A stretch of DNA of 64,000 bases from NCBI GenBank assembly GCA_001298575.1, contig LJCV01000110.1, positions 1 through 64,000 of the forward strand, read 5' to 3'. Within the stretch, counting starts at the first letter, position 1. Every line of letters begins with the position of its first letter. A program made the position numbers and the translations under genes. Below, piece after piece: positions 56,647 through 64,000 of the stretch. Source of the stretch: Actinobacteria bacterium OK074 (GTDB lineage: Bacteria > Actinomycetota > Actinomycetes > Streptomycetales > Streptomycetaceae). A model generated the notes under the pieces. It searched no databases. It was given only the letters and a program-made list of their open reading frames with translations, and was not told the DNA's origin.

Positions 56647-57417
56647 CTACGACAGCAGCGCCGAGATCTGCTGGGACACCGCGGCGACGACACGCGGCAA
56701 CTGACCCGTCAGATAGAAATGGCCGCCCGGATACGTGTACATCTCAAAACCGCCGTCCGTGTGTTCTCCCCACGAGCGCACCTCGTCGAGGCTCGCCCGG
56801 AAATCGTCGGTCCCGACATGCGCGTGAACGGGGGCGGCGAGACGTTGTCCGGAGACGAAACGGTAGGTTTCCACCGCCTTGTAGTCGTTACGGACCGCGC
56901 GCAGCACCATGCGGAGCAGTTCCTCGTTCTCGAACACCCGCGCGTCGGTACCGCTGAGCGCCCGCAGTTCCGCGAGGATGCCCGCCTCGTCGCGCAGATG
57001 CACGGGGTCGCTCTCCGCGCGCAGCCGGGAGGGCGCGCGCCGGCCGGAGGCGAACAGCACGAGCGGCCGGGTCCCCGACTGTTCGAGGCGCAGGGCGAGT
57101 TCGAAGGCGACCGTGGCGCCCATGCTGTGGCCGAAGAGCGCGAGCGGCCGGTCGGCGAAGGGGAGCACCTCCGCGACCAGCGCGTCGGCCAGTTCCGGGA
57201 TGGAGTCGACGCACGGCTCGTGGTGCCGGTCGTGGCGTCCCGGGTACTGGACGGCGAGCACGTCGACGGCGGGCGACAGGGCGCGGGAGAAGGGTAAGTA
57301 GAACGGCGCGGAACCACCCGCGTGCGGCAGGCACAGCAGTCGCACGCGGGCGTCCGGGGCCGGGTGGTACCGGCGGATCCACGGGCTGGTGGCGGTGAGG
57401 TTCCCGGCCGGTTTCAC
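56647..57417 (-). CDS. Type II thioesterase
   Basis: About 256 aa editing thioesterase that clears stalled or mis-primed acyl chains from PKS carrier domains. Seen: LLCLPHAGGSAPFY (oxyanion region), VQYPGRHDR, nucleophile GHSMGA (Ser about 99), GTDDFRAS (Asp region) and PGGHFYL (His). GTG start, 10 bp after the SDR stop, so the two are probably cotranscribed. It does not replace the missing chain-releasing TE. Confidence 0.92.
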   Translation of the reverse strand: MKPAGNLTATSPWIRRYHPAPDARVRLLCLPHAGGSAPFYLPFSRALSPAVDVLAVQYPGRHDRHHEPCVDSIPELADALVAEVLPFADRPLALFGHSMGATVAFELALRLEQSGTRPLVLFASGRRAPSRLRAESDPVHLRDEAGILAELRALSGTDARVFENEELLRMVLRAVRNDYKAVETYRFVSGQRLAAPVHAHVGTDDFRASLDEVRSWGEHTDGGFEMYTYPGGHFYLTGQLPRVVAAVSQQISALLS

Positions 57418-57427
57418 GCCGCGGGGC

Positions 57428-58363
57428 TCAGGCGGCGGCCGGGAAGGCGAACCGTACGGCGGTCAGCTGCTCCGACAACTCCCAGAGCCGGCGCCCGGTT
57501 TCGGCCTCGACGGCGGTCGCGGACAACTGCACCGGCTTCGGCGAGCCGCGCAGTTCGCCCATGCCGCCGGGCCCGATGAACTGCCCGCCCTCCGCATCCG
57601 GGGAGGTCGCCGCGTACAGCTGGGGCCACGCGCCCTGGTGCGGGGGCTGGGCCAGCGGGATGAGGATGCGGCCGAAGACCATGTTCACCATGCCGGTCGC
57701 CAGGCTCGTCTGCAGATTGGTGGAGACGTAGCCGGGGTGGGCGAGCACGCTGCGCACCGGGCTCCCGGCGGCGGTCAGACGGCGGTGGAGTTCCCAGCCG
57801 AAGACGGCGTTGGCGAGCTTCGACTGGTTGTAGAACGCCATGGGCGAATACTTGTGCTCGCCGGAGATGTCGTCGTAGAAGAAGCGCCCCTGCCGGTGGT
57901 TGGTCGAGCTCACCGTGACCACACGGGGGTCGGTGCCGTCCGTCAGCAGGTCGAGCAGCAGGCCCGTGAGCGCGAAATGGCCGAGGTGGTTGGCGGCGAA
58001 CTGCAACTCGTGGCCCTGCGCGCTGAGCGTGCGGGGCGGCGCCATCACACCGGCGTTGTTGATGAGCACGTCCAGCCGCTCGTGGTCGGAGCGCACGCCG
58101 TCGGCGAAGGCGCGGACCGAGTCCAGATCGGCCAGGTCGAGGGGGCGCACCTCCAGGTGGGCGCCCGGCTGCTCGGCGGTGATCTCCGCGACCGCCCGCC
58201 GGCCCTTGGCCTCGTCGCGTACGGCGAGGATCACGTGCGCGCCCCTGCTCGCGAGCGCCCGCGTGGTCGCCAGTCCAAGGCCGCTGTTGGCTCCGGTGAC
58301 GACGAACACCCGTTTGGCCTGGTCCGGAATCTGCTCAGCGGTCCAGCGCTGCTGACTCTTCAT
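57428..58363 (-). CDS. Short-chain dehydrogenase/reductase (retinol-dehydrogenase / protochlorophyllide-reductase-like)
   Basis: About 311 aa. VFVVTGANSGLGLATTRALASRGA (NADP-binding TGxxxGxG), NNAGVMAPP, VVTVSST, YNQSKLANAVFG (catalytic Y-x3-K), HPGYVSTNLQ. Such SDRs act on hydrophobic aldehydes or ketones. The cluster releases an aldehyde in prediction, so this enzyme could reduce or adjust it. Divergent from a TetR regulator. Confidence 0.88.
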   Translation of the reverse strand: MKSQQRWTAEQIPDQAKRVFVVTGANSGLGLATTRALASRGAHVILAVRDEAKGRRAVAEITAEQPGAHLEVRPLDLADLDSVRAFADGVRSDHERLDVLINNAGVMAPPRTLSAQGHELQFAANHLGHFALTGLLLDLLTDGTDPRVVTVSSTNHRQGRFFYDDISGEHKYSPMAFYNQSKLANAVFGWELHRRLTAAGSPVRSVLAHPGYVSTNLQTSLATGMVNMVFGRILIPLAQPPHQGAWPQLYAATSPDAEGGQFIGPGGMGELRGSPKPVQLSATAVEAETGRRLWELSEQLTAVRFAFPAAA

Positions 58364-58466
58364 ACGCTACAAGCTGCCGTATGTGGCATTGAGTGTCAAG
58401 GTGCGCCTCAGTGTCACCTGCGGCACGACATGCACGACAAACGGGTGCCCCCCTTAAGATGGGCAG
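58364..58466. promoter_or_regulatory. Divergent promoter region with possible TetR operator and leaderless -10
   Basis: TAAGAT (58455-58460) ends 6 nt before the tetR GTG with no ribosome-binding sequence, fitting a leaderless mRNA. AGTGTCAAGGTG and AGTGTCACCTGC occur in tandem (about 58389-58419), and AGGTG...CACCT forms an inverted pair. These are candidate TetR sites controlling both genes. Confidence 0.4.
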
Positions 58467-59081
58467 GTGAGCACCCGTCCTGAAGTGAGCCTGGCTCAGC
58501 GCAAGCGTGAGTTCGTCTCGCGCGAGTTGACCCAGGCCGCGCTGAACCTGCTGGCCCAGCGGGGGTTCGACGCGGTCACGGTCGACGAGATCGTGACCGC
58601 CGCGGGCGTGTCCAAGCGGACGTTCTTCCGCTACTTCGCGTCCAAGGAGGACGTGGTCGTCCAGTTCCTGGCCGAGATGGGCACGAGCATGCGCGCGGAA
58701 CTGGCGAACCGGCCATCGCAGGAGCCGCCGTCGGTGGCCCTGCGCAACACCGTCTGGGTCTCCATCGACGCCTGCGCGGGCGACACCGAACGGGCGCTGC
58801 GCGTCGTGCAGTTGATCCTCGACACCCCGGCCCTGCTCGCCCGTTTCCTGGAACGCCAGGCCCAGTGGCGGGACGAACTGGCAGCGGAGCTGACGCGACG
58901 GCTCCACCTCGACCCCGCGAGCACCCTCTACCCCCAGCTGGCCGCGGCCACCGCCCTGGCCGCCTTCGACACCATCCTCCAGCGTTGGAGCGACAGCGAC
59001 GGCTCCGAGGACCCCGCCACCCTGACCCACCGCGCCTTCGCCGTCATCGCACCGGCACTGGACGCGGGACACGGCGGGTAA
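58467..59081 (+). CDS. TetR-family transcriptional regulator
   Basis: About 204 aa. N-terminal HTH residues 15-60 (AALNLLAQRGFDAVTVDEIVTAAGVSKRTFFRYFASKEDVV), then a helical ligand-binding domain of the MftR-like type. GTG 58467. Divergent from the SDR gene, so it likely represses that gene and itself. The ligand could be the pathway product or a fatty acyl compound. Confidence 0.9.
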   Translation: MSTRPEVSLAQRKREFVSRELTQAALNLLAQRGFDAVTVDEIVTAAGVSKRTFFRYFASKEDVVVQFLAEMGTSMRAELANRPSQEPPSVALRNTVWVSIDACAGDTERALRVVQLILDTPALLARFLERQAQWRDELAAELTRRLHLDPASTLYPQLAAATALAAFDTILQRWSDSDGSEDPATLTHRAFAVIAPALDAGHGG

Positions 59082-59227
59082 CCAGGCACCAGCGCACACA
59101 AGCGGTGCGCTCGGTGATGCGGTCGAGGGTGTTGTGCGGCGGGCCGGGGATGTCCCAGATGCCGGTGCGCCCGGCGACCAGACGAAGGGTTTGAGGACGG
59201 TGCCGGTCGCGGGCCGGCCGGGCGATG

Positions 59228-59365
59228 CCCTCGGCCGGCCCGCGACCGGCATCAGGCGGTCCCGCGGCCAGGCGCCCACGATCTCCGGCAGGACGTCGGC
59301 CTCCTGCCACACCCGGAGCACGTCCTCGTGGGCGACCCGCATCGGGGAGTCTTGACGCCGAACAT
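59228..59365 (-). pseudogene. Truncated, frameshifted LLM-class F420-dependent oxidoreductase
   Basis: On the reverse strand, ATG 59365 encodes MFGVKTP, then the frame breaks in a CCCC run near 59343; the other frame continues MRVAHEDVLRVWQEADVLPEIVGAW and DRLMPVAGRP. Joined by one added C this matches the family's N-terminus (K-T-P-P...EDVLRVWREAD...HAWLFDHLMPI). After about 59230 similarity ends, so the remaining 250 or so residues are gone. The rest of 59082-59551 shows no gene. Confidence 0.65.
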
Positions 59366-59551
59366 CACTCGGTCATGGCAGCCGGCCGGTCATGGCGCAC
59401 ACCCGCCCTTCGGCTCGACGTGCCACCGCCGACGACGGCGATACCGTCACAACGGGCAGACTCCTCGCCGAAGACCGACGCCCCCGACGACGCCCCCTCC
59501 CTCCTGCCCTCCTGCCCTCCCCCCGCCCACCCATATCGGAACACCCATGGT

Positions 59552-60325
59552 TCACCAGGTGGGATGCGCGCTGACACCCCCGTCGACGACCAGGTCCGTG
59601 CCGGTGATCCAGGACGCCGCGTCCGAGGCGAGGAAGACGCAGGCGTTGCCGATGTCCGAGGCGCGGCCGAGGCGGCCCAACGGCGCGGCCCGCTGCCACC
59701 GTTGCACCCCCTGCGGCCAGTCGGTTTCGAGGTCCGGCCGGTGGATGAGGCCGGGCGAGACGGTGTTGACGCGGATGCCGTGGGGGCCGTATTCCAGAGC
59801 CGCCGAGCGGGCGAACATGATCAACGCGGCTTTGGAGGCGCTGTAGTGGGCGTGGCCGTGCGCGGGTTGGGTGCCTTCGATGGAGGCGATGTGGGTGATG
59901 CTGCCGCCGCCCTGGGCGGACATCGGGCCCGCCGCCGCCTGGGTGCAGCTGAAGGCGCTGGTGGTGTTGGACTCGTGCAGCGCGCGCCAGTCCCCGGCGG
60001 TCATGCCGGTCAGCTCCTGGACCGGCTGGATCCCGGCGTTGTTGACCAGCGCGTCGAGCCGGCCGCGCCAGGCGACGGCCTCCGTCACCAGCCGGTGGCA
60101 CTCCTGCTCGCGCGTCAGGTCCGCGGTGAGCACGAGGGCCGTGCCGCCCGCGCGGGAGATCTCCTCGACGAGCTGCCGGGCCCGGTCCGTACTGCGGTGG
60201 CAGTGGACCACGACGGCGGCTCCCGCGCGCGCGAACTGCCGGGCGATGCCCGCGCCGACCTGGCCGCCGGCGCCGGTCACCAGCGCGACGCGGCCGGTCA
60301 GGCGCGGAAGGTTCGGGTCAGACAT
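59552..60325 (-). CDS. SDR-family oxidoreductase (FabG-like)
   Basis: About 257 aa. RVALVTGAGGQVGAGIARQFA (NAD(P)-binding), LVNNAGIQPV, IASIEG (Ser), HYSASKAALIMF (Y-x3-K), GIRVNTVSPGLI and a C-terminal ITGTDLVVDGG. Complete classical SDR. Its start overlaps the cupin gene end by 8 nt, so they form an operon. Could be a cluster-edge tailoring enzyme or an unrelated sugar or alcohol dehydrogenase. Confidence 0.9.
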   Translation of the reverse strand: MSDPNLPRLTGRVALVTGAGGQVGAGIARQFARAGAAVVVHCHRSTDRARQLVEEISRAGGTALVLTADLTREQECHRLVTEAVAWRGRLDALVNNAGIQPVQELTGMTAGDWRALHESNTTSAFSCTQAAAGPMSAQGGGSITHIASIEGTQPAHGHAHYSASKAALIMFARSAALEYGPHGIRVNTVSPGLIHRPDLETDWPQGVQRWQRAAPLGRLGRASDIGNACVFLASDAASWITGTDLVVDGGVSAHPTW

Positions 60326-60860
60326 GCGGGACGTCCTCGGCGGCTCGGGAGTGGTGGGGCATGCGCGACGGCGCGTCCGGACGGCACAGGGCACGGATTC
60401 GGGCGGCCTGCCCGGGGTGGCGGGCGCACAGCGTCTCCGCGTCGCCCCCTTCGTAGTCCCCGGGCAGGAAACCGGGCGCCATCGTCGTACCGAACAGGGA
60501 CCAGCTGCCGCCGGGTGCGACGGCGGCGCCCATCCAGGTTCCCGCGGGTACGACGGCCTGCGGCCGCCGGTCCGGGCCGTGGTGGCCCAGCGTCAGGAGC
60601 CGGTCGGTGCCGTCGGGGTGCAGGAGCAGCAGGTCCAGCGGGTCGCCCTGGTAGAAGTGCCACACCTCGTCGATGGGCAGGCGGTGCAGGGCGGAGAAGT
60701 CTCCCTCGGCCGCGGTCAGCAGCATCATGATCGCCGAACCGGCGGGCCGGCCTTCGGCGTCCTCGGGACCGGCCCAGGTACGGGCGAACAACCCGCCCTC
60801 CACCGGCAGCGGCTGGAGTCCGTACCGCGCGGCAAGGGCTGCCGGAGTGGCCTCGGACAT
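60318..60860 (-). CDS. Cupin, DUF985-type
   Basis: About 180 aa. LQPLPVEGGLFARTW, SAIMMLLTAAEGDFSALHRLPIDEVWHFYQGDPLDLLLL and QAVVPAGTWMGAAV are the features of the DUF985 cupin family (metal-binding single barrel). Function in this family is unknown; sugar isomerase or lyase-like roles are proposed for some cupins. ATG 60860 follows GAAGGGGG. A 14-bp tandem repeat lies just upstream. Confidence 0.85.
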   Translation of the reverse strand: MSEATPAALAARYGLQPLPVEGGLFARTWAGPEDAEGRPAGSAIMMLLTAAEGDFSALHRLPIDEVWHFYQGDPLDLLLLHPDGTDRLLTLGHHGPDRRPQAVVPAGTWMGAAVAPGGSWSLFGTTMAPGFLPGDYEGGDAETLCARHPGQAARIRALCRPDAPSRMPHHSRAAEDVPHV

Positions 60861-60886
60861 GGGGCTGACCCCCTTCGAAACGGCGG

Positions 60887-60970
60887 GTTCGGGACGGCGG
60901 GTTCGGGACGGCGGGTTCGGGACGGCGGGTTCGGGACGGCGGGTTCGGGACGGCGGGTTCGGGACGGCGG
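60887..60970. repeat. Six perfect tandem copies of a 14-bp unit (GTTCGGGACGGCGG)
   Basis: Six exact copies in a row (60887-60970) plus a partial copy before them, in the 5' region of the cupin-SDR operon, 27 bp before the cupin ATG. Unlike ordinary high-GC DNA the units are identical, so the array is recent and probably variable in copy number. Confidence 0.95.
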
Positions 60971-61027
60971 ACAGGCGCTGACTATAGGGGCCTGTCCTGC
61001 GGATCGGGCACCCGGTCACCCCGTCGA

Positions 61028-61710
61028 ATGATCAGAGGAGCGAACAGAGGATCCCTGCGTCCTGCGGCCGAGCATCACGCCCAGGCGCTGCTCGCCCGCA
61101 CCCTGGACGCACCGCGCCACCGCTTCCCCACGACAGCGGCGCCGCACCGCCTGGGCCCGGGCCTCTACGTGGTGCCGATGGCCGAGGGCGCCCGCGCGCC
61201 GGTGTCCCTGGCGCCCGCCGTACCCGCGCGGACGTACGCCGACAGCGGCTTCCGGCCGAGCCTCACCCCCGTCGACCGAGGCACGTTGACGCGGCGGCAG
61301 ATCGACGACGTGTCCGCGTGCACGGCGGCGCTGCCCTTCACACCGGTGGAGGCCGAGCCCCTGGTCCAGCTGGGAGCGGATCCGGCCGGCATCACCGTGC
61401 TGAGCTGAAGAAGGAGTACTCCTACCGCCACCGTGACCGCGTCGAGGCCCACGTGAAGGAGTACGGCATCACCGTGCGCGGTGTCGCTGAACCCGCCGAC
61501 GCCCTCGCCGATCACGCGCGCCGCGTGGAGGGCCCGAGCGTGGTGATCGACGACGGCGGCTAAGTCGTACCCGCGCTCCTCGCCCAAGTCCCGCGGGCGG
61601 TGGGGGCGTTCACCGGCCTGGTGGAACAAACCATGTCGGGCATCTACCGCCTGGAGCCGTACCCGCACGGCAGCGCCCATCCCACCCCCTTCGTCCCGCT
61701 CGTCGGTCGT
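61028..61710 (+). pseudogene. Frameshifted and nonsense-mutated gene, tentatively SAH-hydrolase-like
   Basis: Frame A from ATG 61028 runs to a TGA at 61406 (ending QLGADPAGITVLS). Frame B takes over at once (KKEYSYRHRDRVEAHVKEYGITV) and reaches VVIDDGG before a TAA at 61561-61563; the same frame then continues sensibly (VVPALLAQVPRAVGAFTGLVEQTMSGIYRLEP) to about 61710. The TAA sits where a Tyr (TAC/TAT) would follow DDGG. One indel plus one stop explain the break. The DDGGY...GLVEQT pattern recalls NAD-binding S-adenosylhomocysteine-hydrolase-like proteins, but the family is uncertain. Confidence 0.6.
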
Positions 61711-61823
61711 CCAAGACCCACACACCTGCTGCGGATCCCACGCTGCTCACCGCATCACGCTCCCGCACGGCACGGCCCCGGCCCGCTTGAGCGCCGGAGG
61801 CGGCGATCAGGCAAGGTGGGCGG

Positions 61824-62561
61824 ATGCCTGAGTCGTCCTTGCCCGGAGGTTTCGTCAACGCGGTCGTTCGTGTCGCAGACACGGTGCGCCGTCCGGCCTC
61901 GGCCCGCACGAGGTTCGTGAGCGATCTGCTGAGCCTGCTCGAATCCAGCGGCTGGAGTGGCGCTCCGCGATACCTCGGTACGGACGACGAGGGCCGCGAA
62001 GTCCTCAGTTACCTAGAGGGCCATGTGGCATGGGAGGCGCACCAACCCGCTGCCGTGTCGTCCGACGAGAGTCTGGTGACGGTCGCCCGGCTCGCACGCG
62101 AGTTCCACGACCTGACGGCCGGCACCCCCCTGGCCGGAGACCAGGAGGTCGTGTGCCACAACGACCTGTCGCCCAAGAACACCGTCTACCAGCTGTACGG
62201 CGGCGAACTGCGGCCAACGGCGTTCATCGACTGGGACCTCGCCGCACCGGGCGCACGGATCCACGACATCGCCCATGTCTGCTGGCAGTACCTCGACCTC
62301 GGCCCTGCGACCACCGACGTCGAAGAGACGGCCCGACGCATGAGGCTGATCGCCGACGGCTATGAGCTGCCCGACCGGCAGCATCTCGTGTCCACGATCC
62401 TGTGGTGGCAGGACCGCTGTTGGCGCGGCATCGAGACCCAGGCGAACGCGGGTGACGCCGCCATGGCCCGCCTCCGCGACACAGGGGCGGTGAGACAGAT
62501 TCGGACGGCTCACCAGTGGCTTTCCGATCACCGGGCCGCGCTGGAACGCTCGATACGGTGA
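61824..62561 (+). CDS. Aminoglycoside phosphotransferase (APH)-fold kinase
   Basis: About 245 aa. VCHNDLSPKNTVY (Brenner HxDxxxxN loop) and FIDWDLAAPG (DFG-equivalent DxD) are the APH/choline-kinase core. The N-terminal lobe is short but includes REVLSYLEGHV. AAGGTGG precedes the ATG. May phosphorylate a small molecule; resistance to an aminoglycoside should not be assumed. Convergent with the ATPase gene; the 79 bp between show no hairpin. Confidence 0.85.
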   Translation: MPESSLPGGFVNAVVRVADTVRRPASARTRFVSDLLSLLESSGWSGAPRYLGTDDEGREVLSYLEGHVAWEAHQPAAVSSDESLVTVARLAREFHDLTAGTPLAGDQEVVCHNDLSPKNTVYQLYGGELRPTAFIDWDLAAPGARIHDIAHVCWQYLDLGPATTDVEETARRMRLIADGYELPDRQHLVSTILWWQDRCWRGIETQANAGDAAMARLRDTGAVRQIRTAHQWLSDHRAALERSIR

Positions 62562-62640
62562 GCGCGGGGGCAAGGCCGCGCGGGATGCACGGGATACAGG
62601 TGCACCGAGTCCCTTCCGACCACCCCCAACCCACCGTTCA

Positions 62641-64000
62641 TCAGCTTGCGGCCCAGGCCGTCAGGAGGTCTTCGGGCGCGAGGTGGAGGACGCCTTCGAC
62701 CGCGCAGCCGCTGCGGGCGACAGCGAGCAACGGGGTGCGGTCGTCAGCTCCGGGGAGTCGGGAGCGGTGGGTGATGAGGCGGGCGAGGTCACGGTGGTCA
62801 AAGGGCTTTTTCTCCAGCCACTTGACCGATCCGACAAGCGTGATCTTCTTGGCGATCGGAGCGCGGTCGGCTCCGACGATGTCGATTTCCGGGTCGTTCG
62901 TGCGGGTCCAGTAGCCGCCGATGACGTCGGTGCCCGCGGGCAGCGGTTCGCCGTCGGCGCTCATGCGCCAGAGCGCGTCCCGGATGACGGGTTCGATGGC
63001 CCGGCCACGCCAGGACGTCCAGCTGGCGCGGATGGAGGCCAGAACGCGGTCGCCACGGCCGCGCTCGACGGCCGGGATGCCCGAGCTGATGAAGGAGAGC
63101 CAGAAGCGCAGGTAGGGATCATCGATGCGGTAGCGGGTCTCACGGCTGGGCTTCACGGACAGCGGCAGGTCGGCGGCCACCATACGGCGGCTGGTGAGGG
63201 CCTCCAGGGATCGGGTCACGGAGCCGGGGTTGAGGCCGCCGGCAGCCCGGCCGATCAGTGTGAACGTACGCTCGCCATGCCCGATGGCACCCAGCACGGT
63301 GCGGGCCTGCGCCTCCGTGGGGAATTCGGCGGCCAGGGTCCGCTCGCCGCTGACCAGCAGGGCCGAAGTCGGTCTGCTCAGGGCCTGCGCGAGGTAATCC
63401 CAGACACCGGCGCCCTGTGGCCATTCCTCCAGGATCAGGGGAAGTCCACCCGAGACGAGGTAGGCATCGAAGGCGTCGGCCGGTGGCAGGTCGAGCATGG
63501 CTGCGACATCGGCCGGAGTGAGCGGGGGGACGACCATCTCGGTGCCACGCTGGTAGAAGGGCCGTCCGTAGGTATTGAGCTGTTCCATCATGGCGACGTC
63601 GGAGCCGATGAGGACGAGGAGAACGGGCAGCTTGGACAGGGTCCGGTCGAATGCCTTCTGCAGAGCGCCTTCGAAGGTGGGGTCCTCACGTACGAGGTAG
63701 GGCATCTCGTCGAGAACGACGATGCTGGGCGTATCGGTGGGCAGCGCAGACGCCAGCAGGCTCAGCGCCGCGTCCCAGGTCTGCGGGGACCCGAAGCCCT
63801 CGAAACGGCCCGACTCGGGGAGACTCGAAGACGCCACCTCGGCAGCGAACCCCGCCAGATCCTCCTCTCGGGAACCCCCGACGGCAGTAAAGAAGACATG
63901 CGGAAGCCCGGCACGCTCAACGAACTCCTCCATCAGCCGCGACTTGCCGACGCGCCGACGCCCCCGGATCAACACCGCACGCCCCGAACGCCCGCCACGC
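62641..64000 (-). CDS. AAA-type ATPase with DUF234-like C-terminus, truncated at the window end
   Basis: At least 452 aa; the frame runs off the right edge, so the true start is outside. P-loop RGRRRVGKSRLMEEF near the visible start, Walker B SIVVLDEMPYLV, sensor LVLIGSDVAMM, VPPLTPADV and AYLVSGGLPLILEEW, then a winged-helix-like part (TEAQARTVLGAIGHGERTFTLIGRAAG) and a nuclease-like DUF234 C-terminus (RGRAIEPVIRD, EIDIVGAD, VGSVKWLEKKPFDHRDL). This is the archaeal-type ATPase family seen in mobile or defence-like contexts. Role unknown. Confidence 0.88.
   Translation of the reverse strand, partial: RGGRSGRAVLIRGRRRVGKSRLMEEFVERAGLPHVFFTAVGGSREEDLAGFAAEVASSSLPESGRFEGFGSPQTWDAALSLLASALPTDTPSIVVLDEMPYLVREDPTFEGALQKAFDRTLSKLPVLLVLIGSDVAMMEQLNTYGRPFYQRGTEMVVPPLTPADVAAMLDLPPADAFDAYLVSGGLPLILEEWPQGAGVWDYLAQALSRPTSALLVSGERTLAAEFPTEAQARTVLGAIGHGERTFTLIGRAAGGLNPGSVTRSLEALTSRRMVAADLPLSVKPSRETRYRIDDPYLRFWLSFISSGIPAVERGRGDRVLASIRASWTSWRGRAIEPVIRDALWRMSADGEPLPAGTDVIGGYWTRTNDPEIDIVGADRAPIAKKITLVGSVKWLEKKPFDHRDLARLITHRSRLPGADDRTPLLAVARSGCAVEGVLHLAPEDLLTAWAAS

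Noticed and set aside
58335..59342. 335-codon reverse ORF overlapping tetR
   Set aside because: Only its first about 38 codons resemble a known family (kept as the LLM pseudogene); the rest is antisense to tetR.
60887..60970. CRISPR-like array
   Set aside because: 14-bp units abut each other with no spacers.
61824..62561. Aminoglycoside resistance gene
   Set aside because: The APH fold alone does not show antibiotic substrate; many such kinases act on other small molecules.

Overview
This 64 kb window is high-GC DNA with GTG/TTG starts, overlapping stop/start codons, a Ser/Thr kinase with an extracellular domain, an ANTAR protein, traces of an F420-dependent oxidoreductase and a large modular type I polyketide synthase. 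All of this fits a Streptomyces or close actinomycete chromosome. No rRNA, tRNA, CRISPR array or intact mobile element was found. Functions are assigned by recognising motifs by eye, without database searches.

Positions 1-9.4 kb are mainly catabolic. A carotenoid-cleavage-type oxygenase converges on a four-gene reverse operon (amidohydrolase, class III CoA-transferase, citryl-CoA-lyase-like protein, intradiol dioxygenase). A divergent IclR regulator sits across an intergenic palindrome array. A UGT-type glycosyltransferase and a small sulfotransferase follow. At 9.4-19.1 kb a LacI regulator faces a long co-directional run: DHDPS-family lyase, polar amino-acid ABC transporter (lipoprotein, permease, ATPase), a three-subunit amino/imino-acid dehydrogenase (2Fe-2S protein, FAD/NAD subunit with a BFD-type cluster, DadA-like FAD subunit), an AtzF-C-terminal-like small protein and a dihydropyrimidinase/hydantoinase. 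It reads as an uptake and breakdown route for a cyclic amino/imino acid or hydantoin-like compound.

Positions 19.2-27.5 kb are housekeeping and envelope genes: a Ser/Thr kinase with a C-terminal peptidoglycan-binding domain, NUDIX, PRC-barrel, ANTAR, small membrane proteins, a flotillin with an NfeD-like partner, and a methyltransferase. A decayed peptidoglycan-binding gene and several tandem repeats lie here.

Positions 27.6-58.4 kb (perhaps to 60.9 kb) form a reverse-strand polyketide cluster. PKS1 is KSQ-AT-ACP / KS-AT-DH-KR-ACP / KS-AT-DH-ER-KR-ACP. PKS2 is KS-AT-DH-KR-ACP followed, unusually, by a condensation domain and an FkbH-like glyceryl-transfer domain. Next comes a separate ACP-thioester-reductase protein with an extra C-terminal domain, then an alpha/beta hydrolase with a Cys nucleophile. 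The cluster also has a LuxR-type regulator, a P450 with its ferredoxin, a type II thioesterase, an SDR and a divergent TetR regulator. There is no terminal thioesterase. The layout suggests a short methyl-branched polyene acyl chain (2,6-dimethylocta-2,6-dienoyl or its trienoyl analogue if the rules are colinear) that the C domain may join to a glyceryl-ACP and the reductase releases as an aldehyde. This C-FkbH-ACP-TR ending is the most novel part of the window.

Positions 59-64 kb are a flank with an SDR/cupin pair, a six-copy 14-bp repeat, two pseudogenes, an aminoglycoside-phosphotransferase-fold kinase and the truncated start of an AAA-type ATPase.
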